Below, in pieces: positions 22,001 to 34,752 of a DNA stretch of 64,000 bases. Each line of letters opens with the position of its first letter. Within the stretch, counting starts at the first letter, position 1. The notes beneath the pieces were generated by a model that did no database searches, was not told the origin of the DNA, and saw only the letters and a list, made by a program, of their open reading frames with translations. The translations under genes and the position numbers were made by a program. The DNA is from Monoplex corrugatus (lineage: Eukaryota; Mollusca; Gastropoda; Littorinimorpha; Ranellidae), in assembly GCA_030674185.1 (NCBI GenBank), contig JAPXFY010000022.1, positions 46,799,898 through 46,863,897 of the forward strand, given 5' to 3'.

Positions 22001-23240
22001 AAGAAAACTCCAAGAACAAACAACAAAAAGCCACAACAAACGCCAAACAACAACAAAAAGACAACGCCAAACAAAAAAAGAAACCCAACAACAACAAAAG
22101 ACAACGCCAACAACAACAAAAAAGACAACGCCAATGAAAAAAGAAAAACTCAAGAACAAAAAAATAACAAAAAGACGCAACAACAAAAAAACGCAAAACG
22201 CAACACAAAACAAAAAGACAACGCCAAACAGCAAAAAACAAGACAACGCCAACACAAAAAAAGACAACGCCAACAACAACAAAAAAGACAACGCCGACAA
22301 ACAACAACAAAAAGACAAGCCAACAACAACAAAAAAGACAACGCCAATGAAAAAAGAAAACCCAAGAACAACAAAAAGACAACGCCAACAACAACAAAAA
22401 AGACAACGCCAACAACAACAAAAAGACAACGCCAAAAAAAAGAAAAACCAAGACAAAAAAAAAAGACTACGACAACAACAAAAAGATAACGCTGACAGCA
22501 AAAAAGACAACGCCAACAACAACAAAAAAAGACAACACCAACAACAACAAAGAAGACAACGCCAACAACAAAAAGATAACACCAACAACAAAAAAGACAA
22601 CGCCGACAACAAAACGATAACACCAACAATAAAGAAAACAACGTCAACAACAACAACAACAAAAAAGACAATACCGACAATAAAGAAACCAACGTCAAAG
22701 ACAAAAATACGAGTGAGACAACGTCAACAAAGAAGACAACGCCAACAACCAGAAAGACAACGCCAAAAACAACAACAAAACACAACGTCAACAACAAAAA
22801 AGACAACGCCAGCAAACAAAGAAGACAACGCCAACAACAAGAAAGACAACGCCAACAACAAAAAGACAACGCCAACAACAACAAAAACAACAACAACAAC
22901 ACAACGTCAAACAACAAAGAAGACAACGTCAATAACAACAAAAGGACAAAACAACACTAACAACAAAACAACAAAAAATGCCGACGAAAAGAAGGACAAC
23001 CACCCACAAAAAATCAAACAATGCGAAAATAACAAAATAAAACAAAACAAAAACAACACCAACAAACAAACAAAAAAGAACACCAACGAAAAGAATAAAC
23101 AACACCAACAAAAAGTAGAAACAACATCAACAGAAAAAAAAAAAATCAATGCCAACAACAAAAACAAACAAACAACGCCAACAAAAAGAACAAACAACAG
23201 AAACAAAAAGAACAAACAACGCACAAAGAAAAATAGATAA
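19040..23240. repeat. CAA-rich satellite, ~24-bp unit, 4.2 kb
   Basis: The basic unit is GACAACGCCAACAACAACAA plus AAAA, with GCCGAC variants. A spacer AATGAAAAAAGAAAACTCCA recurs near 19178, 19378, 21298, 21610, 21993, 22135 and 22347, giving a loose higher-order structure. One strand lacks T and the other lacks A, so stop codons are rare. The resulting open frames (up to about 818 codons on the minus strand, Cys/Val/Leu-rich; Asn/Lys/Thr-rich on the plus strand) change frame repeatedly and are not credible genes. From about 20100 to 22400 units carry many one-base losses. Confidence 0.9.
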
Positions 23241-23630
23241 AAAAATAAACAAGAAAGAAAGATAAAGACTACCCCCCCCCCCCCTTAAAAAAACAACAAC
23301 CCCAAAACAACCCAACAACAACAACAAAACAAAAACAACAACAAAGAAACGTGGCAACAAAAAGTAAAGACTTCTCCCCCCCAAAAAAAAATCAACAACA
23401 ACAACAACAAACAAAAAACAACTAAAAACAAAACAAAACAAAAAACAACAAATTAAGAGAAAATAAGAACAAAACAAAACAGTATCGACAAGAAAAAGAA
23501 TTAACGGGGGAAAAAAAACAAGAACAAATAACAACAACAAACTAAGACGCCACTAAAAAGAACAAATGACGCCCCAAAACGGACAACAAAAAGAACGTAG
23601 AAGAAACGACGCAAATAAAACGAACAAGTT
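23241..23630. repeat. Low-complexity A/C-rich DNA
   Basis: Irregular AAC/AAA-rich continuation of the satellite with C10-type runs. No unit is discernible. Confidence 0.7.
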
Positions 23631-23692
23631 CTTCTTCTTCAGTGGTATTAACGTCCCAGCGTGATAACGATTAGGGACTGTAAACGAACAAG
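23630..23692 (-). mobile_element. Retroelement 3' end with (GAA)n tail
   Basis: Plus strand shows TTCTTCTTCTTCAGTGGTAT..TAACGTCCCAGCGTGATAAC then ATTAGGG, the reverse complement of 16980-17032. Confidence 0.6.
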
Positions 23693-23870
23693 TGATAGAT
23701 GGACACAATTGTAGATGGACACAATGGTTGGAGAATACAATGGTAGGTGGACACAATTGTAGGTGGACACAATGGTAGATGAACACAGTGGTAGGTGGAC
23801 ACAATAACACGTGGACATAATTATTGTAGATGAAGACGATGGTACGCGACACAATGGCATGTAGATGGTG
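23692..23870. repeat. ~18-bp tandem repeat
   Basis: Imperfect units of GTAGATGGACACAATGGT type, about nine copies. Confidence 0.75.
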
Positions 23871-23899
23871 ACAATACGTGGCCCATTTTCTGGGGAGTT

Positions 23900-24480
23900 T
23901 TTCAGTGGGTTGGCTGGTTCTAGTGATTAGAGCCATGGACTCAAAACTTTGTGTTTCAAGTGCAGTCCCAGCCCACCACAACATAAAAAAACAAAACAAA
24001 ACAAAACTGGCCTATTTGCTGACCATCGTATCATTCCAATCATTCTGGTAGTGTCACATTTCGAGATTTCATGGGTCCTTTTCTCCTCCTTTTACTCTCC
24101 ATTTCAAGACCTTGCCCACGCCTGGGGTTTTGCAGAACCATGGACTCAAGATCTGTTGTCATGATCTCAATCTCAGCCCGCAACATTAAAAAGTGGGCTG
24201 TTTGCAACCCATCTTATTGTTTCCATCATTCTGGTGATGTCAGCTTAGTGTCTGATAGGTCTCTTCTCCCTTTTCCCCGTTTCAAGACCTTGACAGCGCG
24301 TATGGTTTTGTGTAGGCTCGGGAAATCTGTTAGATGATTGCTGTCGGATTTTGATTGGAGCGCATATGGAGCTATCCGAACACGGTGAATGCCTCTTGAA
24401 ATAACTCCAATAACTCCAGTAGGGTTCTGTATAGACCCAAGGAGTATGCCAGACATTCATTGGCAGTCTGGGTGAAGTGC
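23900..24480 (+). mobile_element. Two SINE copies in tandem
   Basis: Two heads (GAGCCATGGACTCAAAACTT near 23930 and GAACCATGGACTCAAGATCT near 24127), each followed by the CAGCCC box, the ATCATTCTGGTGATGTCAGC-type body and CATTTCAAGACCTTG. The second overlaps the first, consistent with insertion of one copy into another. Confidence 0.65.
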
Positions 24481-24599
24481 ATGTAGACTGTGCGAGTGCT
24501 TTGAAGCCTTCTGAACTCGAAACGCGTCATTTTGTCCATTCAAAAATAAATGACGAGGGGGGACCAATATTTGCGGGGCACTGACTCGGGATCGAAAAT

Positions 24600-24719
24600 C
24601 CGGAAGAACACGATTTGACATGCGCACTAAGGCATTACCGGTACGTGGCATTGCTTACCAACGAGAGACGACGTGTTCGTCTAAGTTTTCGGCAGTTTGT
24701 GAGATCTAATTCTTTCACA
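24600..24719 (+). promoter_or_regulatory. TMED2 proximal promoter / 5' UTR (inferred)
   Basis: About 120 bp relatively rich in CpG (CCGGAAGAACACG, ACCGGTACGTGG, ACGAGAGACGACG) directly before the TMED2 ATG. CCGGAAG resembles an ETS site. No TATA box is visible. Transcription start is inferred, not seen. Confidence 0.35.
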
Positions 24720-24905
24720 ATGACTTCGTTGTCATTTGTAACGGTTGTTTTGTTATCTCTTTTATGTGTCGAATATTGTACGGCATACTTCATCCATGTT
24801 GATGCCAACGCTGAGGAGTGCTTCTTTGATAAAGTAACGTCTGGAACAAAAATGAATTTGATGTTCGAAGTTGCGGAAGGTGGATTTCTTGACATCGATG
24901 TCAAA
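24720..24905 (+). CDS. TMED2: TMED2 exon 1 (signal peptide, start of GOLD domain)
   Basis: ATG at 24720, 62 codons, donor AAA|GTAAGT in phase 0. Hydrophobic signal ([15 protein letters not shown]), predicted cleavage before YFIHVDA, then [15 protein letters not shown] and [14 protein letters not shown], almost word for word the family consensus. Confidence 0.95.
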
Positions 24906-26258
24906 GTAAGTTCTGTTCCCCAAATAATAAATTGATGCATAGAAGTTTTCATATTTGCACAGTATGCGTGGTGACACTGATCACAGATGAGCATATATTA
25001 AGCCATTGGAATACTTTATTACAGATGCTGTTGTAGACGGTGGAGAAACGCTGAAAGCAGCTGTTCAAGCCTGTTAGACGTGGAGGAAGCAGACTGGGAG
25101 GATTAATTATAAGATGTGGATGGGCGGAGAGTGTGAACAGTGTGACAGACTTTAAACTTCACATTTCAGAACACGTTATCACCCAAGAATAATAACATTA
25201 GGTCCCATTGTACCTATCATACAGCTAGTCCAGCTACTTTTCACTCAAACTATCAGTAGCAATGCCGTGCGAACCGAAACGCGACGTCAAATTTGTGGTA
25301 CCAAAAACTGGGGAAAACCGGGGCCGGCCGCAAAACTGGGGGGGTCTTCGGTTCAATCAAGTATTACTGCCTCTTTAATCGGTGTTTCATTCTTATTTTT
25401 TGTCTTATGTGAATAAGAAATGAATAAAGATTTGAATGATTGCCTTTTTATATATTTAGAGCGAAAATGGAATTAGTTATTTGATGAGAAAGTCGAAAAT
25501 CCGCGCTTCGGGCGCAATCGCGGATATGGTATGCGTTTAGAATCGAAGTTTGTTCGGGATGCTTCACTATTTCGGTCGGTACGGCTATATTTGTGAACCA
25601 ATCACATTGTAATTTTGCAGCCAATGAGAATTAATGTAACAGAATGATATATCCCGACGACACCTGTGTGTGCCAGTTTCGAACAGAGATTGACGCTTCC
25701 AAAGTTTTGCTTTTTTTTCATCGGAAAAGTTTGCAGGCAAGTCGCCATTTTTGGAACTTGTCGTCGGCGGGATTCGATTTTACATGCTTTTTTCTATATG
25801 CATGTGTAATATGAAATCAATTTGATTTAAAATACGGCCGTACGCCAACTTTTTACATGAGGATCTGTACCAGATCAACGTCGGAATGTGCCGACGCCAG
25901 TAGCCTGAGTAGGCCTACAACGCGAAACAGAACGCTGTGCAAGTTTCAGCTCGGCAAGTTTTGCGCTGTCAAAGACTAGATCTAGATCTAGCAATCAACA
26001 GATCAAGTTCTGTTTTATCTGTAACATTGTATTTTTCAAGAAAAGGACTACTGCGTTTGAACTCGATTTGGAGTTGTTTGCCGAAGCTTGATTTGTCAAC
26101 CATTTCCTTCCCGAGGTCATGCTAATTCGCATGTCGCTGTGTAGACTTGCTCACCCCATGACGGGCGAGCTTACTACTAAAAATGCTATGTGATCGACGG
26201 GCTTCCCGGGGCCGTGGAAAATGGGTTTGCCCAAACAGAGGGGTAACCCGCGTCCTCC

Positions 26259-26321
<63 letters not shown>

Positions 26322-26413
26322 AAATTTTAAATGAATGAATAAACAGATCTAAATAATTTTTTTTTCAAATCAACAAACAATTCTGTGCAAGTCAATGTAT
26401 TTTCCTTGACATG

Positions 26414-26479
<66 letters not shown>

Positions 26480-28183
26480 AGAACAAAAAATGAATAAATA
26501 ACAAAAAATGAATAAATAAGTAAATAGGCCCCAGTCCATTCATATCCAAGTCATTGTTAACAGGCATGATCCTCTCTCTTTCTCTCTCTCTCTCTCTCTC
26601 TGACAACACACACACAGTAATAGTAATACACATAGAGATTTAGAATGTCACAAAACAAAATCTTCTGTTCATTGTTTATTGTTATAATATTCTTTATTTA
26701 GGTTTTGAAACTGAATAGAAGGCTGTGAGTTGTATTATTTGTAAAGTAGGCCATCCATTAGCTTACGTAGTTGTTTCAATTTGTAGTCAGTATCTGGAAA
26801 GGATATGCCTATTGTCATTAATTTGTTTTAACGGGAAGATTGCATCTTATTTAGTAGTAGCCTATTATTGATTCATATTAAAGGGCAAGAGTACACTGGA
26901 AACACTTAGCAGGATTGCTCTGCTTTGATGGATTTTTACCAGTAATATGCTAAAAATCAAAGTCGCGAGTTTGGGCTTAATGTTAAAGTAATATTGATGT
27001 GGAGACTATGCATTATGGTTTCCTTTCCTTTCCAGTCTCTCAATGAATAGTATATATTATGCAGAAATTCATATATTTCTCTATTGTAGGACTAGGAGTT
27101 AAGTGACCTGTTCCTGAATGGCGAGCGGTCCCATATCCTCCCAGAAGTTTTCTTTGGACGCTGGCTGTGCTAAGTGTTCGGGGACTTGACTCATCCACAG
27201 TCAGTCAGTTTTCTAAACACTGATGAATAAAATAAAAATCAAATGTACTGTGCAAAAATCTTGTCTGATATGTTTTCCTCTGTGTGTGTGTATGTGTATG
27301 TGTTGTATGTGTATGTGTATGTGTGTGTGTTTAGTTTTTAGTAGAATATTGATCAGATGATATTTTTGGATAGCCTGCAGCATAAAAGCATGCAGTAATT
27401 TTTAATATTTCAACTATTTAAGTGATTCCAGAAGTCATTGATTCTCAGATTTCCTTTTATATGTACAGAAACTGATGAAATATTACAAATTATTCATAAG
27501 ACTACTGAAGTAGCGAGTCGTGACTTTTTTGGTTTAATTTGCAGTAATAAGACACTTGAACGATGAGCAAAATGATTTTATATCTATCTCAATATCTCAT
27601 GAAATGATTATATATCCTCGTTTTGTTTCTAGCTTCATTTTTGTCTGTTATTAATACAATATGGGCAATTATTAATGAAAAACAGATAAAACATGCCAAA
27701 TATCACATGTTTCCTGTAATAAGACAAAAATGGCTCGTCGCAGAGTTACGATAATGGTTTCATTCAATTCGGCATACAAAAATACATAACGATCAAAATT
27801 TTATGACATTTGGTCCTGTCTGTCTCTCACAATTACAAAATGAATGTCATTTCCAGCAAAATCAGCATACCATGCCATTTGATGAGTTTGTTCTGTGACA
27901 GCTGGTCCTTCTTTGTCCCACTAAGACGTGGTACCAAAATTTAAGAAATTTTTGACGCTTCAAATTCGAATATCTCGTGAACTAATAGTCCGATCTGAAA
28001 AATTTAAACTGCTTTTTACTCAGAACAACAATATCTTCAAAACCATATAAATCTTTTAACTCAAAACCCAATTTCAATTTTTCATGCGGCATTGCTACTA
28101 TCAGACCCCCCCCCCACCCCCCATGAATTATGAAACCAGTTACTGAGTTAGGCCTATGAAATGGATTGTGATAAAATATTTAC

Positions 28184-28220
<37 letters not shown>

Positions 28221-31200
28221 TGTGACCTCCCACCACCAATTCAGTCTTAACTCGCAGTCAGTCGAACAGCACTAGGAGCTGAAAAGGTGATGGAGGGTCT
28301 ATCTGGGGTGTTTTGACTTTTTCTCAAAACAAAATTTTGTGGACTATAATCGATCCCCCACAGAATTTTGTTTCTTGAAAAAATATCATCGATCAATTTA
28401 AAATGGTATTTTAATGCACTGATCACAGCAGAAAGAATGCAATATCTTACCAAAAGTGCCTGTTTTTGTCCTTTATTGTGAACCGTAACCTGTACAGAAC
28501 CCCCACATTAATATATAGACAGAAAGCTCTTTGGTGCACCTTTCAGATTTATTATTATATTATAAAGACAGCTAAAATTATAAACAAACCAGGTCAAAGC
28601 CACCAAATAAAGAAAGTTAAGGAAAATGTGTAGGAGAGTACATAAAAACTTTGGAGGCCGTTTCTCAAAATGGCTGTCATACAACTTAATGACTTTAAAC
28701 ATACACAACGTCCACATTTTTTTTTAGTACAAGCTTTAATCAGGTACCAAAATAATCAGCAGAATGTACACTTTCCAGTGATATGTATATCTCAAAATAC
28801 CCAAAATGCTAGTTAACAGATTTCGTGCTGGAAGGTCACATATATGCCAATTGGTCGAACCATTACAAAAGCATGAGAGAGACAAAACCACACAAATAAA
28901 AGTAAATATATGTCAACTCTTAGGAATAACAACTAGAATAATAGCAGTAAAATAACAGTACTGCCAGTAGTTGTATTAATATTCCATTTATAAAAAATAA
29001 AATTACAGACATAAAATCAAAGAAAAAGAAAGTTGAAAAGTATTAAGAACAAACAAGGGGGTGGGAGGAGGCACGTCAACTAATGCAATGATGAGAAAAG
29101 ATTAACTGTAACATATATAAAATTATGTCATGTCACATGTGCTGTGTCGTAGAAGGTATAAAAAGCTCTTATGGAAAATCAGTTTCTCTGTGTGTGTGTT
29201 TACGTGTTGTGTGTATTTGTGTGTGTATATGTGCTGTGTGTGTATGTGTGTGTGTGTATGTGTGTGTGAGTCAATCAAGTGCATTACAAAAGCATGAGAT
29301 AAGGCAGACAGGCCTGCTTGATAATGATACACGTGAAGCAAGTGCAAATCAGCCCCTAACAACAACAATGTAGGCTTACATATTAGATTACTAGCAATGA
29401 ATAATAATAATAATAATTACAATATTTATATAGCGCAAAATCTTGATAAAATCAAATCTAAGCGCTGAAGCAGACACACACGCAAGCACGCACGCACGCA
29501 CACACACGCACACACACACACACAGACACACACATGCGCATGGCTATAAATGGGGAGAAAGAATAAAAGCAATAAAAGCAAGAATAAAACCAATGGAAAA
29601 TTATAGAGAGCATAGCATATACAATTATATATTATAACCATGTGATTCCCTCCGAGCGGAGACAGGCTGCAGAGGGGGGGGGGGGGGGGGGGGTTGAGTG
29701 AGGTTAGGATTTTATGCGGAGGAGAAAAGGTGAGTTTTGAGAGCGGACTTGAAGGAGACAAAAGTAGGTTGCTGACGGACTGAGAGAGGAAGTTTGTTCC
29801 AGGAGAGTGGACCAGAAACAGAGAAGGCTCGTGGACCATAGGTATTGAGCTTAGTGCGTGGAAAGCGAAAAGTCAGAGGATCGGAGGCAGAGCGGAGGGT
29901 ACGTGAGGGAAGATAGATCTCAAGTAGGCTTGACAGGTAATCGGGGGCTGCGTTATTGAGGCTTTTGTAGCACATGGTGTCTAGTTTGTACTGTATGCGC
30001 TTTGATACAGGGAGCCAGTGAAGTTGTGCCAGGAGAGGAGATATGTGGTCAGCTTTTTTCTTTTTGAGTACAAGGCGTGCAGCATTGTTTTGAATGCGCT
30101 GTAGGATGTGAATGGTGGAGGCAGGAAGACCAGACAGGAGTGAATTGCAATAGTCAATGCGAGACATTATGAAGGAGAGAACGAGTTTTGCAGTTGTTTC
30201 GACAGAGAGATACTTCCTGATCAGCCTTATACGATGAAGATGATAGTAGCAGGATCTGGCAGTTTGAGAAACAAAGTTGTTCATGGAGAGGGTAGAGTCA
30301 ATGCAGACACCAAGGTTTTTAGCTGAATCAGAAATTGGGACTGATGTGTTACATAATGGGAGAGAAAGAGGAGGCAGCTGAGAAAGTTTCTGACGGGTGC
30401 CAATGAGGATAGCTTCTGTTTTGTCGTCATTAAGCTGAAGTCTATTGTGTGTCATCCAGTTCTTAATGTCCGAGTAACACTCAGTGGTGCGAGTCAACAG
30501 GCGCTGTATATTATCAGGTGAGTCACTGTCTTGAAGTTGGGTGTCATCAGCATAGAAGTGGTGTTTTATAGAATGGGAGTTGATGATGGTGGACAGGGGG
30601 GAGGTGTAAAGAGTGAAAAGAACAGGGCCAAGGACAGATCCTTGTGGAACACCACAGGTCAGGTATGCAGGTTGAGAGTAAGTGCCATTGATGAGAACGG
30701 TTTGTTTTCTGTTGGATAGGTATGAAGTGAACCAATACAGAGCAATGTCAGAGATGCCAAAAGTATGATGAAGTCTAGAAAGGAGAATACCATGATCAAT
30801 GGTATCAAAGGCTGCAGACAGATCAAGGAGTGTGAGGAGAGAGACTTTGCCAGTATCAGTTGCAAGGAGGAGATTGTTGAGAATGTGTAGTAGGGCAGTT
30901 TCAGTGCTATGGCACTGGCGGTAGGCTGACTGGAAAGGATTGAGGAGATTGTTGGCAGAGAGGTGAGAGTTCAGCTGGTTGAGGACGACTTTTTCAAGGA
31001 GTTTTGACAAGAAAGAGAGATTAGAGATAGGCCGGTAATTTTTCAGTTCATTTGGATCTAAATTGTGTTTCTTGAGGAGAGGGTGAACAATAGCAGACTT
31101 GAAAGAATCAGGGACAGTTCCAGTTTGAAGAGAAGTGTTGATGATGTCAGTGATGAATGGGAGGAGAGTAGGGAGACAGTCGGCGTAGAGAGAACCTGGA

Positions 31201-32511
31201 AGAGGATCCAGCTCGCAGGTTTTGAACGACATGGATCTGATTGTGAAGCAAACAAGAAGAAAAACTCTAAATAAAAAGAAGTAAATAACGAAGAAAGCAG
31301 GTTTGGGGGTGGGACTAAGAAGTAAAGAACAAAGAAAGCAGGTTTGGGGGTGGGACTAGAATAACATGTCAGCTCCAATGGTATAACTATAATGCAAACA
31401 GGTGAACCATAAGACATGCTACAGTCACACAAGTCATAAATGGCTAATTGATAAATAGTATCAAATTAAATCAATATATGAAGGGAGTAAAAAGAAGAAA
31501 GACTCAGTATTTTTGATAGGCCTACAGAAAGATAATGGCATAAAAGTAGGAAAGTTTTTCTAGGATAGATACGGCTCACTAATGGTTTTATTAGCACAGT
31601 AGATAGATCTATCTAGAAAAGGGGTTTTAATTAGAAAAATTACTTATGATATTTCAAGCAGATATTTGTGAAGCTATTGTTTACTTTAAAGCTGTTTAGT
31701 GATGTGCATGAGTTGATATTGGTGGGCATTGTATTCCAGAGATCTATACATACCAGCAAAAGGAGATGCTTGTTTTAAATATGTCTGTTCTTGGTCATGG
31801 AAGATAAAGATTGTATACAATCTTGAATTTGTTTTGAATGTTTGGCTTGGTGTAAATAATTCTGTCATATATATATGGGCAGGTCTTTGCAGTTTTGAAC
31901 ATTTGTGTGCCTTTTGTTATATGTTTTTGGGTGATATTTCCATTTAAAAACTTTTTTTGGTTTAGGATAAGGAACTGTCAGTTACAAAAAGTGTTCAGGC
32001 TCTTTTGTGTAGGAAAGTAATTGTTTTCAGTAGAACTTCACTGCAACCATCTTGTATCATTGATGCATAGTCAGTATGGGATTTGATATGGGACACGTAA
32101 AATAGTTTTTTGTTGTTGTTGTTTTTTTTGTTTTGTACTTCAGTATTGATGAAATAATGAGTGTTTGCTAAAAACAGATACTGAGATAGGTTCTTAGAGT
32201 TTAATTGAGTGAAGGAGGAGGTCTGGTGTGAGGGAAAAGAAATAAGCATGATCTTACTATTCTTAGTGCACAGGATTGTGGAGATGATTACTGTTTGGAG
32301 GGATGGGAAACTGTTAGCTTAATTTCAAAAGCAAAGTGCACAGGATTGTAGAGATGGTGGTGATGAGTGTTTGAAGGAGTGGAAAACTTGTTAGCTTGAT
32401 TTCAAAATTTGCACTATGCCTTTGGTGTTTGGAGTTGTGGTTCTGGAATGGTGCATATGTGGGGCATCAGTGGTTCTTGTTATGCATGATTGGAAGATGT
32501 GTTTGTGGTGG

Positions 32512-32550
<39 letters not shown>

Positions 32551-34705
32551 ATATATATGTACATAATATTATGTTTATAAAAGCTTGGATCAAGATTGAG
32601 GCACGTAAAGAAGCTAGATAAGGAAGATCAAGCAACAAAGGCATGGGGGTGGACACCACCCTGATGTAGTTAACAAGCATCAGCCAATACTGAGGTTCTT
32701 TCCATCTTCTACTGTTACTTTGACTTTTTAAAATATGTTTTTGACATACCTGTTCTGGCTGTCCAGATTTATGGCCCAGACGGTAAGGTGATCCATCAGG
32801 GTGAACGAGAGTCCAATGGCAAGTACACCTTTGCTGCCCATATGGATGGTGTGTACAAGTACTGTTTCAGCAACCAGATGTCCACAATGACACCCAAGAT
32901 TGTCATGTTCACCATGGATGTGGGAGAGCCTAAACCCAAAGACCAGGAGGGAGGTGATAAAGATGCAGATGGTGAGCTTTGATTTAAGTGCATATAGAAA
33001 GAACTGCTGAGCTTGATGTTCTAGTTCATTTGGAAAGAACTGGGTGCTGTAATACTGTCTTTGGCAAATTGAAACTGGAAACTGAAAAAAAAAGTGAAAA
33101 AAAAAAGGTTAGGAACGCTTGTTATTTATGTGAGAAACTTTGTTGGTGCAGTTTTCACTGTCAGATGGAGTATAGTCTTCTGTGTTCCAGACTTTCGTAG
33201 TTGTGTCTTGGATTCATACAATGTTTATTCTTGCTGTAGTAGATGTTATGCATATTATATGTTATGATGCTGAACAGTCTGTTGTTTTGGTAGGCAGTCA
33301 TGCTTCAAGAGTGTACATGCTCACAACACTTGATATTACATGTTTTCATTTTGTTGTTATGGTAGGTAGTCACACTCCATTTTCAAGAGTTTGCATGCTG
33401 GATATCTTATGTTTTCATTTTGTTGTTATGGTAGGTTGTCACACTCCATTTTCAGGAGTTTGCATGCTGGATATCTTATGTTTTCATTTTGTTGTTATGG
33501 TAGGTAGTCACACTCCATTTTCAAGAGTTTGCATTGCTGGATATCTTATGTTTTCATTTTGTTGTTATAGTAGGTAGTCGGTCCATTTTTGAGAGTAAAC
33601 ATGCTGGGTATTTTGTGTTTTCATTTGTTGTCGAAGACAGACATGTCTTACAGGTTTGTTATTTTGCATATTATATTCAATATTCTACATATATGTGCAC
33701 ACAAAACAGTTCTCACGCACTTGCAAATCAGCACAAATGTTGACCTGGGAGATTAAAAGAAAAAAGTTTCCACCAGATGCTTTAAGTTTAACTCAATCGA
33801 GTCGCAGTCTTCAAGGTCATTCCGCCCCCTCAATTTGCAGGATTTTTAGCACATTTTAAAAAAAATATAGAAAAACAACCAAATAAAGTAGACAAACAAA
33901 GTAAAGTGATATAGAAAGACCAGGATCAGATCTTTACAAATAATTTTACCTTAATATGGTATTCCATATACTTGTAAATGATAAGGTATCCAAATAGGTA
34001 TCCAAAGGGGGGTAATTTTTTTTCTTTGATGGATATGAACACACACTGTGAAACAGTTTTAGATGAAGTCCAGAACATAATTTCCATGCCATGGATGTTT
34101 AAAATCACAAGATTTCCTCGAAAAGAGGAAGAGCACATGCGCATGCGCAAGACATGGATACTCTCAGAGTTATGGTCCTTCGGACTTTATTGTTTATGAG
34201 GCAGGAAAGGCAAATCGCTGCGCTTATTGCATCAGTGAGCCACGGTAAGTATGTTAGATTAAGCGTAATTTTAGAAGGAAAATTTCCTTTTTGCATACAG
34301 TTGCTCCAGAGCACGAAATATTTACAAAATTGTGAGGTTCGACATGCTTTCCTTGATGCCATTTGCGAAATTCACATGTTGCGGGTAGCGCTGAAAAAAG
34401 GCTACTGTTGTCTTTGTTTCACATTGCCACAAATGGTCTAACTCTAAGGCAAATAACTGTTGTAAACATACCCTAGTTTCGGTTCCCAGTGAGCTTTCCC
34501 TATAACTGATGCTTCTGACGTAAAAAAAAAATAATAAAGTCCTCCTTCGATAAATCGACGTCACGTCTCCAAGCAGTAAACGGAAGTGATGGAGATTTTT
34601 TTCCGGCACGAAGCGATTGAGTTAAGAGAGTATCAGACACGGACCTTCTGATTAAAAGTCTGATGTCCTAATCTACTTAGGTTCTGCACCTGTCATTTTA
34701 CACTA

Positions 34706-34752
<47 letters not shown>

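Noticed and set aside
19053..22612. Very long open frames (311 to 818 codons) on the minus strand, Cys/Val/Leu/Phe-rich
   Set aside because: They are translations of a T-poor CAA satellite; overlapping frames are equally open, frames shift between units and no conserved domain is present.
34154..34441. Independent small gene
   Set aside because: No recognisable family and it lies in a putative mobile element; kept only as a low-confidence open frame.
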